DNA of 64,000 nucleotides from Pseudomonas reidholzensis. Lineage in GTDB: Bacteria > Pseudomonadota > Gammaproteobacteria > Pseudomonadales > Pseudomonadaceae. The notes below the pieces were generated by a model that did not search any database, was not told the origin of the DNA, and saw only the letters and a program-made list of their open reading frames with translations. Below, in pieces: positions 9,648 through 18,726 of this stretch (position 1 is its first letter; each line of letters starts with the position of its first letter). The DNA is taken from the NCBI RefSeq assembly GCF_900536025.1, contig NZ_UNOZ01000037.1, positions 62,001 to 126,000 on the forward strand, read 5' to 3'. Both the position numbers and the translations under genes were made by a program.

Positions 9648-11609
9648 ATGCGCCTGAAGTGGCTGACCAATTTCAACACCCTGTTGCTGGTAACCGTGTG
9701 CCTCGCCCTGGGCGCCACCTTGTGGTGGTCGCAGCGTGCCCTTGAGCGCCCCTATCAACTGATGGAGCGCTACCTGGGCCTGTCCCAGCAGTTCCAGAAC
9801 AGCGCCGCACGCAACACCCAGGCCTACCTGGCCAGCGGTGACGCCCTGCGCCACGCCGCAGCCATGGAAGCCAGCACCCAGCTGCAAGCGGCCCTGGCCG
9901 AGTGGCCAGCGCCGTTGGCCGACCAGCTGCGGCCGAGCCTGGACGACCTGCAGGCCTTCAGCGCCAATGAGCTGCTCGCCGCCGGCAAGCTGGCCGGCGA
10001 CCCGCAAGCACTGCTGCTGCAGGCCGAACGTGAACTGGGGGCCAACCTCGAGCAACTGGCCGGGTACGCCCGCGACAGTGGCAACAGCGACGCCCCGCGC
10101 TACCTGGCGCCACTGCTGGACGCCTCGGTGCACCTCGGCCGGCTGTCGCTGGCCCGCGACAAACTGGTCAGCAGTGGCCGGGCGGAGCTGGCCGACGAGG
10201 TCGAGCGCGAACTGCAACTGATCCGCGCCCAGGCCGACCTCGTCGACACCCTGCCGCTGCTCGGGATCACCCGCGCCAACGACTCCAACGCCGATGACTT
10301 CGCCGCACTGATGGGCCTGCAAAGCGAGGCCAGCGCGCAACAGGAAGACGTCGCCGTCGGCCTCAAGCGCGAACTGCAGAGCCTGCTCGCGCGCTACCCT
10401 GCCGAGCTGCAGCGCACCCGCGAGCAGATCCAGCGCCGCACCGCCCTGGCCACCAGCACTGGCGAACGGCTCGACGCCGTGCAACAGGCGATCGCTGCGC
10501 TGGAGCCGGAAGTCCGCGCGCAGCATGGCAAGATTGCCGCCGAGGTGCGCATCATCCAGGGCCTGATGATCGGCCTGATCCTGCTGATCGCGCTGCTCAT
10601 CGACACCCTCCAGCGCCGCCTGACGCGCACCCTCACCAGCCTGGCGCCAGCCTTGTCGCGCTGGGCCGAGGGCGACTTCGCCGAGTCGATCACGCTGGGC
10701 AAGACCAACCGCGAGCTGCACGACATCGAAGCGTCGCTCAACCGCCTGCGCCAGTACCTGGTGCAACTGGTCGGCACCCTGCGGGCCAATGCCGAGCAGG
10801 TAGCCGGGAGCAGCCACGCCCTGGCCGGCATGAGCAGCGCCTTGCACGATGGCGCCGAACGCCAGGCCGGCGACACCGCGCAGATCCGCGACGCCCTCGG
10901 CGAGCTGGAGGCGACCATCCAGCAGGTCGCTGGCGATGCCAGCTCGGCGGCGGACGCCAGCCACGACGCCGGTCGCGCGGTCGAACACGGCCAGGCGGTG
11001 ATCGGCCAAAGCCTTTCCGGGCTGCGCGCGCTGGTCGACGAAGTACAGGGCAACGCGCAGATGATCGAACAGCTGGCCGAGGAGTCGGCGACCATTGGCG
11101 GTGTGCTGACGGTGATTCGCTCGATTGCCGAGCAGACCAATTTGCTGGCCCTGAACGCCGCCATCGAAGCGGCCCGGGCCGGCGAAATGGGCCGTGGTTT
11201 TGCCGTGGTGGCTGATGAAGTGCGCTCGCTGGCGCAGCGCACGACCGGTGCCACCGGCGAGATCCAGGCCTTGATCGACCGCCTGCAACTGGCCGCCCGC
11301 GACTCGGTGCAAGGCATGCGCACGCAGCTGGAGCACGCCGAAGCCACCGCCAGCCAGGCACAGGCAGCCGACGGCGCGCTGGATGAGATCGTCAGTGCGA
11401 TCCAGACCATTGCCCTGACGGCGGTACGCATCGCCGATGTAACGGCGCAGCAGACCGGGGCGGTGAGTGAGATCCGCGATCACAGTGAGCGGATTCACCA
11501 GTTGGGTGAAGACAACCTGCAGCGCATCGGCGAGGGGCGCGAACAGGGCGAGCAGTTGCTCAAGCTGGGCGGCGAGCTGAACACCGCCGTGGGTGCGTTC
11601 AGGCTTTGA
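9648..11609 (+). CDS. Methyl-accepting chemotaxis protein
   Basis: A 653-residue transmembrane chemoreceptor. TM1 is at about residues 10-27 and TM2 at about 304-319. The all-helical periplasmic domain of about 270 residues is the size of the helical bimodular (HBM) sensors of McpS-type receptors; HBM is an inference from length and helicity. A HAMP segment with RWAEGDFAES follows TM2, and the C-terminal signalling tip is canonical (EQTNLLALNAAIEAARAGE, then GRGFAVVADEVR). No C-terminal CheR-binding pentapeptide is seen. The ligand cannot be predicted. It is transcribed away from the GGDEF regulator with 125 bases between them. Confidence 0.92.
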   Translation: MRLKWLTNFNTLLLVTVCLALGATLWWSQRALERPYQLMERYLGLSQQFQNSAARNTQAYLASGDALRHAAAMEASTQLQAALAEWPAPLADQLRPSLDDLQAFSANELLAAGKLAGDPQALLLQAERELGANLEQLAGYARDSGNSDAPRYLAPLLDASVHLGRLSLARDKLVSSGRAELADEVERELQLIRAQADLVDTLPLLGITRANDSNADDFAALMGLQSEASAQQEDVAVGLKRELQSLLARYPAELQRTREQIQRRTALATSTGERLDAVQQAIAALEPEVRAQHGKIAAEVRIIQGLMIGLILLIALLIDTLQRRLTRTLTSLAPALSRWAEGDFAESITLGKTNRELHDIEASLNRLRQYLVQLVGTLRANAEQVAGSSHALAGMSSALHDGAERQAGDTAQIRDALGELEATIQQVAGDASSAADASHDAGRAVEHGQAVIGQSLSGLRALVDEVQGNAQMIEQLAEESATIGGVLTVIRSIAEQTNLLALNAAIEAARAGEMGRGFAVVADEVRSLAQRTTGATGEIQALIDRLQLAARDSVQGMRTQLEHAEATASQAQAADGALDEIVSAIQTIALTAVRIADVTAQQTGAVSEIRDHSERIHQLGEDNLQRIGEGREQGEQLLKLGGELNTAVGAFRL

Positions 11610-11704
11610 GTCGGCGCTAACCGGGGCGGCTTGGTAACCCTTCGCGGCCCCAATGCAATCCAACTCCGTTATCATGCCCGCACGTTCTACCTCGCGAGTC
11701 CGCC

Positions 11705-13489
11705 ATGCGCCGCCTGTTTTTCCTGCTGTTTCTGCTGCTGGCCAGCCCGGCTTTCGCCAGCGGCCTGCTCGACAACCGCCCCAGCGCCACCCTCGGCGCG
11801 TCCTCGCTGAGCAACAGCGCCGACTTCCTGCCGGTGCACGAGGCCTTCAAGCTCAGCCTGGTCAGTGCCGACGCGCACAGCATCAAAGTGCGCTTCGTCG
11901 CCACCGACGGCTACTACCTGTACCGCCACCGCTTCCAGTTCCGCAGCGAGCCGGCCGACATTGCCCTGGGCAGCGCACGGATCCCACCCGGCGAAGCCAA
12001 GCACGACGAGTTCTTCGGTGATGTCGAGGTGTACCACGGTGTCCTCGACATCGACATCCCGCGCCCAGCCGGCGACACCCGCGCCTTCACCCTGCTGGTC
12101 GGTTACCAGGGCTGCGCCGACAAAGGCCTGTGCTATCCGCCAGAAACCGCCCGCCTGGCTATCGATGGCGACGCCGGCGCAGTGCCCGCCAGCGGCGCCA
12201 TCGATGGCCAACCGGGCTGGAACTGGAAGTCGCTGCTGCTGTTCTTCCTCGCCGGCGTTGGCCTGACCTTCACACCGTGCGTGCTGCCGATGCTGCCGAT
12301 CCTTTCCGGGGTGGTCCTGCGCGGCCAGGTCGGCGGCTGGCGCGGCTTGAGCCTGTCGCTGGCCTACGTGTTGCCGATGGCCGCCTGCTTCGCCCTGCTC
12401 GGCGCCTTGATGGGCGTGTTCGGCGCCGGCCTGAACCTGCAGGCACGGCTGCAATCGGCCTGGGTGCTGGTGCCGTTCGCGTTGTTCTTCGTGCTGTTCG
12501 CGCTGGCCATGTTCGGCCTGTTCGAGTTGAAGCTGCCGCAGGCCTTGAGCGACCGCCTGGCCGGCGTCGCCAATCGCACCAAGGGCGGCTCGCTGGTGGG
12601 CGCGGCGGTGCTCGGTGTGCTCTCCAGCCTGCTGGTCTCGCCGTGCGTATCGGCGCCGCTGGCAGGCGCCTTGCTGTATATCAGCGCCAGTGGCGACGCC
12701 CTGGGCGGCGCCCTCAAGCTGTTTGCCCTGGGCCTGGGCATGGGCGCCCCGCTGCTGCTGATCGCCACCGGTGGCGCGGCCTGGCTGCCGAAAAGCGGTG
12801 CCTGGATGAACACCGTCAAGAACGCCATCGGCGTGCTCCTGCTGGGCCTGGCGATCGGCCTGCTCAGCCGGGTCCTGCCAGGGCCTGTGACCCTGCTGTT
12901 GATCGGCCTGCTGGCCGCCGGCGTGGCGTTGTTCCTCGGCGCGCTGGAGCTGGTGGTGAAGACGCCGCGTGAGCGCCTGGCGCAGCTGCTCGGCCTGGCG
13001 CTGCTGGTGTACGCGCTGGCCTGCTGGTATGGCGCCTTGAGTGGCCAGGGCGACCCGCTGCGCCCGCTGCCAGCGCCCGCCCAGACCAGCAGCAACCCCG
13101 CTGCAGCCAAGGCCGATGCCTGGCAGACCCTCACCACCCCTGCGGCACTCGACGCGGCCCTGGCCGAGGCCAAGGCCGGCGGCCAGCCGGTGCTGCTCGA
13201 CTGGTACGCCGACTGGTGCATCAGTTGCAAGGTGATCGAGCACGACGTGTTGTCTGCGCCCGCCGTACAGGCACAGTTGGGCGCGTTCAAACTGCTGCGC
13301 TTCGACATCACCGAGAGCAACGCCGAGCAACGCGGCCTGCTCGACCGCTACCAGCTGTTCGGCCCGCCGGCGCTGCTTTTCTTTGCGGCGAACGGTGGCG
13401 AACTGCGCGACGATCGGGTGGTTGGTGAAATAAACGCCGGCGATTTTGCAGCGGTCATGACGCGCGTGCGCGGCAAACTCGGTCTATAA
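11705..13489 (+). CDS. dsbD: Thiol:disulfide interchange protein DsbD
   Basis: The protein has 594 residues and moves reducing power from cytoplasmic thioredoxin to periplasmic DsbC/CcmG-type partners. It has the complete three-part layout: an 18-residue signal peptide ending AFA; an N-terminal immunoglobulin-like alpha domain with the cysteine pair of GCADKGLCYP (about residues 138-144); a membrane domain of eight helices with the paired TPCVLP and SPCVSAP cysteines; and a C-terminal thioredoxin-like domain with WCISC at about 503-507. Pseudomonas genomes often carry two DsbD proteins; this is the copy next to aroQ-accBC. Confidence 0.95.
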   Translation: MRRLFFLLFLLLASPAFASGLLDNRPSATLGASSLSNSADFLPVHEAFKLSLVSADAHSIKVRFVATDGYYLYRHRFQFRSEPADIALGSARIPPGEAKHDEFFGDVEVYHGVLDIDIPRPAGDTRAFTLLVGYQGCADKGLCYPPETARLAIDGDAGAVPASGAIDGQPGWNWKSLLLFFLAGVGLTFTPCVLPMLPILSGVVLRGQVGGWRGLSLSLAYVLPMAACFALLGALMGVFGAGLNLQARLQSAWVLVPFALFFVLFALAMFGLFELKLPQALSDRLAGVANRTKGGSLVGAAVLGVLSSLLVSPCVSAPLAGALLYISASGDALGGALKLFALGLGMGAPLLLIATGGAAWLPKSGAWMNTVKNAIGVLLLGLAIGLLSRVLPGPVTLLLIGLLAAGVALFLGALELVVKTPRERLAQLLGLALLVYALACWYGALSGQGDPLRPLPAPAQTSSNPAAAKADAWQTLTTPAALDAALAEAKAGGQPVLLDWYADWCISCKVIEHDVLSAPAVQAQLGAFKLLRFDITESNAEQRGLLDRYQLFGPPALLFFAANGGELRDDRVVGEINAGDFAAVMTRVRGKLGL

Positions 13490-13511
13490 CTTCCCGCTGG
13501 CGGGGTTATTT
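13486..13511 (+). terminator. Probable terminator after dsbD
   Basis: A compact hairpin CCCG-CTGG-CGGG flanked by AACTT and GGTT starts at the dsbD stop codon and is followed by ATTTCT. The T-run is weak. Confidence 0.45.
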
Positions 13512-13667
13512 CTCTGCATAGGTGACCAGAGTTAATAATCCGGTCACATACTTTGCGCGAATCTCGGACATCGTGCTGGCTATTGCAGGGAACTGGACAC
13601 TCGTGGTCGCTTTGCGGCATAGTCGCCGCGCATGTCGAATTGCCCTACAAGACCAAGGAAACCGCAG

Positions 13668-14120
13668 ATGGCTACCCTACTGGTGCTGCACGGCCCCAAC
13701 CTGAACCTGCTCGGCACCCGCGAGCCAGGCCACTATGGTGCCGCCACCCTCGCCCAGATCAACCAGGACCTGGAGCAGCGTGCCCGCGCCGCAGGCCACC
13801 ATCTGCAGTACCTGCAGAGCAATGCCGAATACGAACTGATCGACCGTATCCACGCCGCGCGCAACGAAGGCGTCGACTTCATCCTGATCAATCCGGCTGC
13901 TTTCACCCACACCAGCGTCGCATTACGTGACGCATTGCTGGCGGTGAGCATCCCATTCATCGAAGTGCACCTGTCAAACGTGCACAAGCGTGAACCGTTC
14001 CGGCACCACTCCTACTTTTCCGATGTCGCCGTAGGGGTGATCTGCGGCCTGGGCGCCACCGGCTACCGGTTGGCCCTGGAGTCTGCGCTGGAACACCTGG
14101 CTGGCAACGCACAGCCCTGA
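13668..14120 (+). CDS. aroQ: 3-dehydroquinate dehydratase, type II
   Basis: The product is a 150-residue enzyme, the normal length for type II dehydroquinases, which form dodecamers. It converts 3-dehydroquinate to 3-dehydroshikimate in the shikimate pathway. Visible active-site motifs are GPNLNLLGTREPGHYG (with the catalytic Arg and Tyr), NPAAFTHTS and EVHLSN. The start at 13668 gives the family N-terminus MATLLVLHGPN and follows AAGGA; the in-frame ATG at 13632 would add 12 atypical residues. It lies upstream of accBC, the arrangement also found in P. aeruginosa. Confidence 0.96.
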   Translation: MATLLVLHGPNLNLLGTREPGHYGAATLAQINQDLEQRARAAGHHLQYLQSNAEYELIDRIHAARNEGVDFILINPAAFTHTSVALRDALLAVSIPFIEVHLSNVHKREPFRHHSYFSDVAVGVICGLGATGYRLALESALEHLAGNAQP

Positions 14121-14130
14121 TGAAACAAGG

Positions 14131-14152
14131 CCTTGGCCCCTTCGGGCCGAGG
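14131..14152 (+). other. Strong hairpin in the aroQ-accB interval
   Basis: CCTTGGCCC at 14131-14139 pairs with GGGCCGAGG at 14144-14152 around a CTTC loop. There is no T-run after it. A second, smaller repeat (AACGTTTTCGACACGTT) follows at about 14162-14179. The pair may be an attenuator or mRNA-processing structure ahead of accB, or simply a weak terminator. Confidence 0.5.
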
Positions 14153-14220
14153 TCATAGAGAAACGTTTTCGACACGTTTTCAAATTACGTCCCCGACCGA
14201 ATCTTGGGAGTTGCTGATTA

Positions 14221-14676
14221 ATGGATATCCGTAAAGTCAAAAAGCTGATCGAACTGCTGGAAGAGTCCGGCATCGACGAACTGGAGATCAAGGAAGGCGA
14301 AGAGTCCGTTCGCATCAGCCGTCACAGCAAGACCCCAGCAGCCCAGCAATACTTCGCGCCACAACCGATGGCCGCAGCCCCTGTCGCTGCCGCGCCGGTT
14401 GCCGCTGCTGCACCTGCCGCCGAAGCCGCTCCAGTACTCAAGGGTACTGTGGTCCGCTCGCCAATGGTCGGCACCTTCTACCGCAAGCCGTCGCCGACCT
14501 CGCCGAACTACGCTGAAGTCGGTCAGACGATCAAGAAGGGCGACACCCTGTGCATCGTCGAAGCGATGAAGATGATGAACCACATCGAAGCCGAAATCAG
14601 CGGTGTCATCGACGCCATCCTGGTAGAAGACGGTCAGCCGGTTGAGTTTGACCAGCCGCTGTTCACCGTCGTTTGA
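14221..14676 (+). CDS. accB: Biotin carboxyl carrier protein of acetyl-CoA carboxylase
   Basis: The carrier has 151 residues. An N-terminal helical segment (MDIRKVKKLIELLEES) precedes an Ala/Pro-rich flexible linker at about residues 47-72 and a C-terminal biotinyl domain. The biotin-accepting lysine is Lys117 in the EAMKMM motif. AccB carries carboxybiotin between AccC and the AccAD carboxyltransferase in the first step of fatty acid synthesis. GGGAG lies about 10 bases before the ATG. accC starts 17 bases after the stop, so the two are co-transcribed and co-translated. Confidence 0.97.
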   Translation: MDIRKVKKLIELLEESGIDELEIKEGEESVRISRHSKTPAAQQYFAPQPMAAAPVAAAPVAAAAPAAEAAPVLKGTVVRSPMVGTFYRKPSPTSPNYAEVGQTIKKGDTLCIVEAMKMMNHIEAEISGVIDAILVEDGQPVEFDQPLFTVV

Positions 14677-14693
14677 CCCTCGGAGAGCCAACG

Positions 14694-16049
14694 ATGTCTG
14701 CGAAGCTGGAAAAAGTCCTGATCGCCAACCGTGGGGAAATTGCCCTGCGGATCCTGCGTGCCTGCAAAGAGCTAGGCATCAAGACCGTCGCCGTGCACTC
14801 CACGGCTGACCGCGAGCTGATGCACCTGGGCCTGGCAGACGAGTCGGTCTGCATCGGTCCTGCTTCGTCGAAAGAGTCCTACCTGCACATCCCGGCGATC
14901 ATTGCCGCGGCCGAAGTGACTGGCGCTACCGCCATTCACCCGGGCTACGGCTTCCTGGCGGAAAACGCCGATTTCGCCGAGCAGGTCGAGAAATCCGGTT
15001 TTGCCTTCATCGGCCCGAACGCCGCCACCATTCGCCTGATGGGCGACAAGGTGTCGGCCAAGGCGGCGATGATCAAAGCCGGCGTGCCGACCGTACCGGG
15101 CTCCGACGGCCCGCTGCCGGAAGACGAAGAAGAAGCCCTGCGCATCGGCCGTGAAGTCGGCTACCCGGTGATCATCAAGGCCGCCGGTGGCGGTGGTGGT
15201 CGCGGCATGCGCGTGGTGCACAAGGAAGAAGACCTGATCGAATCGGCCAAGCTGACCCGCACCGAAGCCGGTGCTGCGTTCGGCAACCCGATGGTCTACC
15301 TCGAGAAGTTCCTGACCAACCCACGTCACGTGGAAGTTCAGGTCCTGTCCGACGGCCAGGGTCACGCCATCCACCTGGGCGACCGCGACTGCTCGCTGCA
15401 GCGTCGTCACCAGAAGGTTCTGGAAGAAGCGCCGGCCCCAGGCATCGACGAGCAAGCCCGCCAGGAAGTCTTCGCCCGCTGCGTCAAGGCGTGCATCGAC
15501 ATCGGCTACCGGGGTGCGGGTACGTTCGAGTTCCTCTACGAGAACGGCCGGTTCTACTTCATCGAAATGAACACCCGTGTTCAGGTCGAGCACCCGGTTT
15601 CGGAGATGGTCACTGGTATCGACATCCTCAAGGAGATGCTCAGCATCGCCGCGGGCAACCCGCTGTCGTTCACCCAGGATGACGTGGTGATTCGTGGTCA
15701 CTCGCTGGAGTGCCGGATCAACGCCGAAGACCCGCGCAAGTTCATTCCGAGCCCGGGTACCGTCAAGCACTTCCATGCCCCGGGCGGCAATGGCGTGCGG
15801 GTCGATTCGCACCTGTACAGCGGCTATTCGGTGCCACCGAACTATGACTCGCTGATCGGCAAGCTGATCACCTACGGCAAGGACCGCGACGAAGCCATGG
15901 CGCGCATGCGCAATGCCCTGGACGAGATCGTCGTCGACGGCATCAAGACCAACATCCCGCTGCACCGCGACCTGGTGCGTGATGAAGGTTTCTGCAAAGG
16001 TGGCGTCAACATCCATTACCTCGAGCACAAACTGGCTAACCAGGATTGA
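14694..16049 (+). CDS. accC: Acetyl-CoA carboxylase, biotin carboxylase subunit
   Basis: A 451-residue ATP-grasp enzyme that carboxylates the biotin of AccB using bicarbonate and ATP. It shows the N-terminal KVLIANRGEIALRI motif, the glycine-rich ATP lid KAAGGGGGRGMR, the HVEVQVL segment, and the catalytic FIEMNTRVQVEHPVSE block. The start at 14694 follows CGGAGAGCC with good spacing. An in-frame TTG at 14673 would overlap the accB stop and is less likely. An intrinsic terminator lies 25 bases after the stop and ends the accBC transcript. Confidence 0.97.
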   Translation: MSAKLEKVLIANRGEIALRILRACKELGIKTVAVHSTADRELMHLGLADESVCIGPASSKESYLHIPAIIAAAEVTGATAIHPGYGFLAENADFAEQVEKSGFAFIGPNAATIRLMGDKVSAKAAMIKAGVPTVPGSDGPLPEDEEEALRIGREVGYPVIIKAAGGGGGRGMRVVHKEEDLIESAKLTRTEAGAAFGNPMVYLEKFLTNPRHVEVQVLSDGQGHAIHLGDRDCSLQRRHQKVLEEAPAPGIDEQARQEVFARCVKACIDIGYRGAGTFEFLYENGRFYFIEMNTRVQVEHPVSEMVTGIDILKEMLSIAAGNPLSFTQDDVVIRGHSLECRINAEDPRKFIPSPGTVKHFHAPGGNGVRVDSHLYSGYSVPPNYDSLIGKLITYGKDRDEAMARMRNALDEIVVDGIKTNIPLHRDLVRDEGFCKGGVNIHYLEHKLANQD

Positions 16050-16073
16050 GCGTGAGTTGATGCGGTTGTGAAC

Positions 16074-16100
16074 AACCCCGGCCCTGTGCCGGGGTTTTTT
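16074..16100 (+). terminator. Rho-independent terminator of accBC
   Basis: CCCCGGC at 16076-16082 pairs with GCCGGGG at 16088-16094 around a CCTGT loop and is followed by TTTTTT. Confidence 0.92.
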
Positions 16101-16225
16101 ATTGCCCGCTCACCTGCCTGCCCACCGCGACGTTGGCGCATGCAGAAAACCCCGCACTGCAGTAAACTCCCCCCCTTCGCGCAGCCCAGCGCTGCCCTCA
16201 ACCCGATTCATCAAAGGTACCCGCC

Positions 16226-17119
16226 ATGCCCTGGCTGCAAGTACGCCTGGCCATCAGCCCAGAACAAGCCGAAACCTACGAAGACGCCCTGCTGGAAGTG
16301 GGCGCTGTCTCGGTGACCTTCATGGACGCCGAAGACCAGCCGATCTTCGAGCCGGACCTCAACACCACCCCGCTGTGGTCGCACACCCACCTGCTGGCGC
16401 TGTTCGAAGCCGATACCCAGCCCGACCAGGTGTTCGCCCACCTGCAACTGCTGACCAACGCCGAACTGCCCGAGCACCAGGCCGAGGTCATCGAAGACCA
16501 GGACTGGGAGCGCAGCTGGATGGACAACTTCCAGCCGATGCGCTTCGGCCGTCGCCTGTGGATCGTGCCGAGCTGGCATGAGGCGCCCGAGAAAGACGCG
16601 GTCAACCTGCTGCTCGACCCGGGCCTGGCGTTTGGCACCGGCACCCACCCGACCACCGCCCTGTGCCTGGAATGGCTCGACGGCCAACAGCTCGAAGGCA
16701 CCCAGGTGCTCGACTTCGGCTGCGGCTCGGGGATCCTCGCCATCGCTGCGCTGCTGCTCGGCGCGCGGGAAGCGGTCGGTACCGACATCGACGTGCAGGC
16801 CCTGGAAGCCTCGCGCGACAATGCCGGGCGCAATGGCATCGAAGACCACCTGTTCGCGCTGTACCTGCCCGAGCAGATGCCGGCCATGCAGGCCGACGTG
16901 CTGGTCGCCAACATCCTCGCCGGACCGCTGGTTTCGCTGGCGCCGCAACTGTCCGGGCTGGTTCGCCCCGGTGGCCTGCTGGCGCTCTCGGGTATCCTTG
17001 CCGAGCAAGGCGAAGAAGTCGCCGCCGCCTACGCCGCGGACTTCGCGCTGGATCCGATCGTCGTACGCGACGGCTGGGTACGCATCAGTGGTCGCCGTCG
17101 CTCGGCAGGCCTAGAATAA
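16226..17119 (+). CDS. prmA: Ribosomal protein L11 methyltransferase
   Basis: The protein has 297 residues, close to the usual 293. It trimethylates ribosomal protein L11 at several positions using S-adenosylmethionine. The N-terminal L11-recognition domain ends near residue 60, and the DWERSWMDNFQPMRFG block is a PrmA hallmark. The methyltransferase domain has LDPGLAFGTGTHPTT, the SAM loop DFGCGSGILAIAA and the NILAGPL motif. It is a single gene between the accBC terminator and the DUF3426 gene, which begins 28 bases downstream. Confidence 0.95.
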   Translation: MPWLQVRLAISPEQAETYEDALLEVGAVSVTFMDAEDQPIFEPDLNTTPLWSHTHLLALFEADTQPDQVFAHLQLLTNAELPEHQAEVIEDQDWERSWMDNFQPMRFGRRLWIVPSWHEAPEKDAVNLLLDPGLAFGTGTHPTTALCLEWLDGQQLEGTQVLDFGCGSGILAIAALLLGAREAVGTDIDVQALEASRDNAGRNGIEDHLFALYLPEQMPAMQADVLVANILAGPLVSLAPQLSGLVRPGGLLALSGILAEQGEEVAAAYAADFALDPIVVRDGWVRISGRRRSAGLE

Positions 17120-17147
17120 TCTCCTGCACAGCCCCCCGGATCGCCGC

Positions 17148-18551
17148 ATGACCGACAGTTTCGTCACCCAGTGCCCGCATTGCCAGACCAGCTTTCGCGT
17201 CACGCACCACCAGTTGAGCGTGGCCCGCGGGGTGGTGCGGTGTGGCCAGTGCCTGCAGGTATTCAACGCCGCCAAGCAGCTGCTCGAGCAGAACCGGGCA
17301 AACCTTGCCCAGCCTGCACCCGCGGCGCCCGCCGAGGTGCCGCCGGTCGCGGCGCCGCTCATTGCTGTCGAGCCGGTCAGCGTGCCTGCAGCACCGCTGG
17401 CGCCACTGCCGAGCGAGCCTTTGGCACCCGCCCAGGACAGCTGGGCGAGCACCTCGCAGGCGCTGGATGAGCTCGACCTGGACCAGGCCCTGGCTCACCT
17501 GGAACGCCGTGGCCAGCCCACCGAGGGCCAGGCCGAGGCGCGCGACGATGCGCTGCAGGCCCGGCGCGAAGATCACGGCCCGGATGCCCACGCCGACCTG
17601 CCGTTCGGCAACGCCACCGACGAGCCCCTGCACACCGAGCCAGAACTCCTCGAGCCCCAGCCACCGCTGGTCGAACCGGTGCTGGAGCCGGAACCCGAGC
17701 CGGAGCCGCTGACGCTTGAGCCGATTCCGGGCGAGCGCACCGAACCCACCTTGAGCCTGGACCTCGAAGCGGACGACGAAGCGCTGCGCCAGCCGCCCAC
17801 CTTTGACCTCGATGCGCCTGAGCCGGCGCTGCGCGAACAGGACCGGCTGGCCGCCAGCGACGACCATGAGCCCACCGAACGCGGCCTCAGCGCACTGGAC
17901 GACGAGGCACGCGGCGAGCGGCTCTCGGCGCGCGATGACGATGATGGCGACGAACTGCCCGAGGGGCGCATCGAACCCGGCCTGAACAGCCGCACCGCCC
18001 GGCGCAAGGAACCGTTGATCGACGTGGTCGACGACCCGCTGCGGCTGGACTGGCAAAAGCCCAAGGTGAACTGGGGCAAACGCCTGCTGTGGGGCGCGCT
18101 GACCCTGTTCGCGGCCGGCCTGCTGGCGTTCCAGTACCTCTGGTACCACTTCGACGAAATGGCCCGCCAGGACCAGTACCGCCCGTGGTTCCAGCAACTC
18201 TGCCCGATGCTCGGCTGCAAGGTGCCGACCCGGGTCGACATCGGCCGGATCAAGAGCAGCAACCTGGTGGTGCGCAGCCATCCTGACTTCAAGGGTGCGT
18301 TGATCGTCGACGCGATCATCTACAACCGCGCGCCCTTCGCCCAGCCCTTCCCCCTGCTCGAGCTGCGCTTCGCCGACCTCAACGGCCAACTGATCGCCAG
18401 CCGTCGCTTCAAACCGAGCGAGTACCTCTCGGGCGAGCTGGCCGGGCGCGGCGAGATGCCGAGCCAGACGCCGATCCATATCGCCCTGGATATCCTCGAC
18501 CCGGGCCCCAAGGCCGTGAACTACAGCCTCAGCTTCCGCTCACCGGAGTGA
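17148..18551 (+). CDS. Zinc-ribbon and DUF3426 domain membrane protein
   Basis: The protein has 467 residues. The N-terminus is a zinc ribbon with Cys9/Cys12 (CPHC) and Cys32/Cys35 (CGQC), as in MJ0042-type ribbons. A long low-complexity region rich in Pro, Glu, Ala and Asp (about 45-290) separates it from one transmembrane helix at about 309-331. The C-terminal DUF3426 domain contains the typical PLLELRFADLNG, RRFKPSEYL and IHIALDILDPG segments. Function is unknown; it sits between prmA and dusB in other pseudomonads too. Confidence 0.85.
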   Translation: MTDSFVTQCPHCQTSFRVTHHQLSVARGVVRCGQCLQVFNAAKQLLEQNRANLAQPAPAAPAEVPPVAAPLIAVEPVSVPAAPLAPLPSEPLAPAQDSWASTSQALDELDLDQALAHLERRGQPTEGQAEARDDALQARREDHGPDAHADLPFGNATDEPLHTEPELLEPQPPLVEPVLEPEPEPEPLTLEPIPGERTEPTLSLDLEADDEALRQPPTFDLDAPEPALREQDRLAASDDHEPTERGLSALDDEARGERLSARDDDDGDELPEGRIEPGLNSRTARRKEPLIDVVDDPLRLDWQKPKVNWGKRLLWGALTLFAAGLLAFQYLWYHFDEMARQDQYRPWFQQLCPMLGCKVPTRVDIGRIKSSNLVVRSHPDFKGALIVDAIIYNRAPFAQPFPLLELRFADLNGQLIASRRFKPSEYLSGELAGRGEMPSQTPIHIALDILDPGPKAVNYSLSFRSPE

Positions 18552-18726
18552 CAGGCCCGTCCGGACGCCGGTTTACCGGCGCCGGAAGGCTGCCCAGAAC
18601 CCAGAGGCATAAGCCTGCAACTGTTCAGATTTTATCCAAATTGATCTTTATCCGGTCATCGAGAGCGGGTATTATGCCCACCCTTTTTCGAACTCCAATG
18701 ATTCGGCCCCACAACAGGGAACACCT

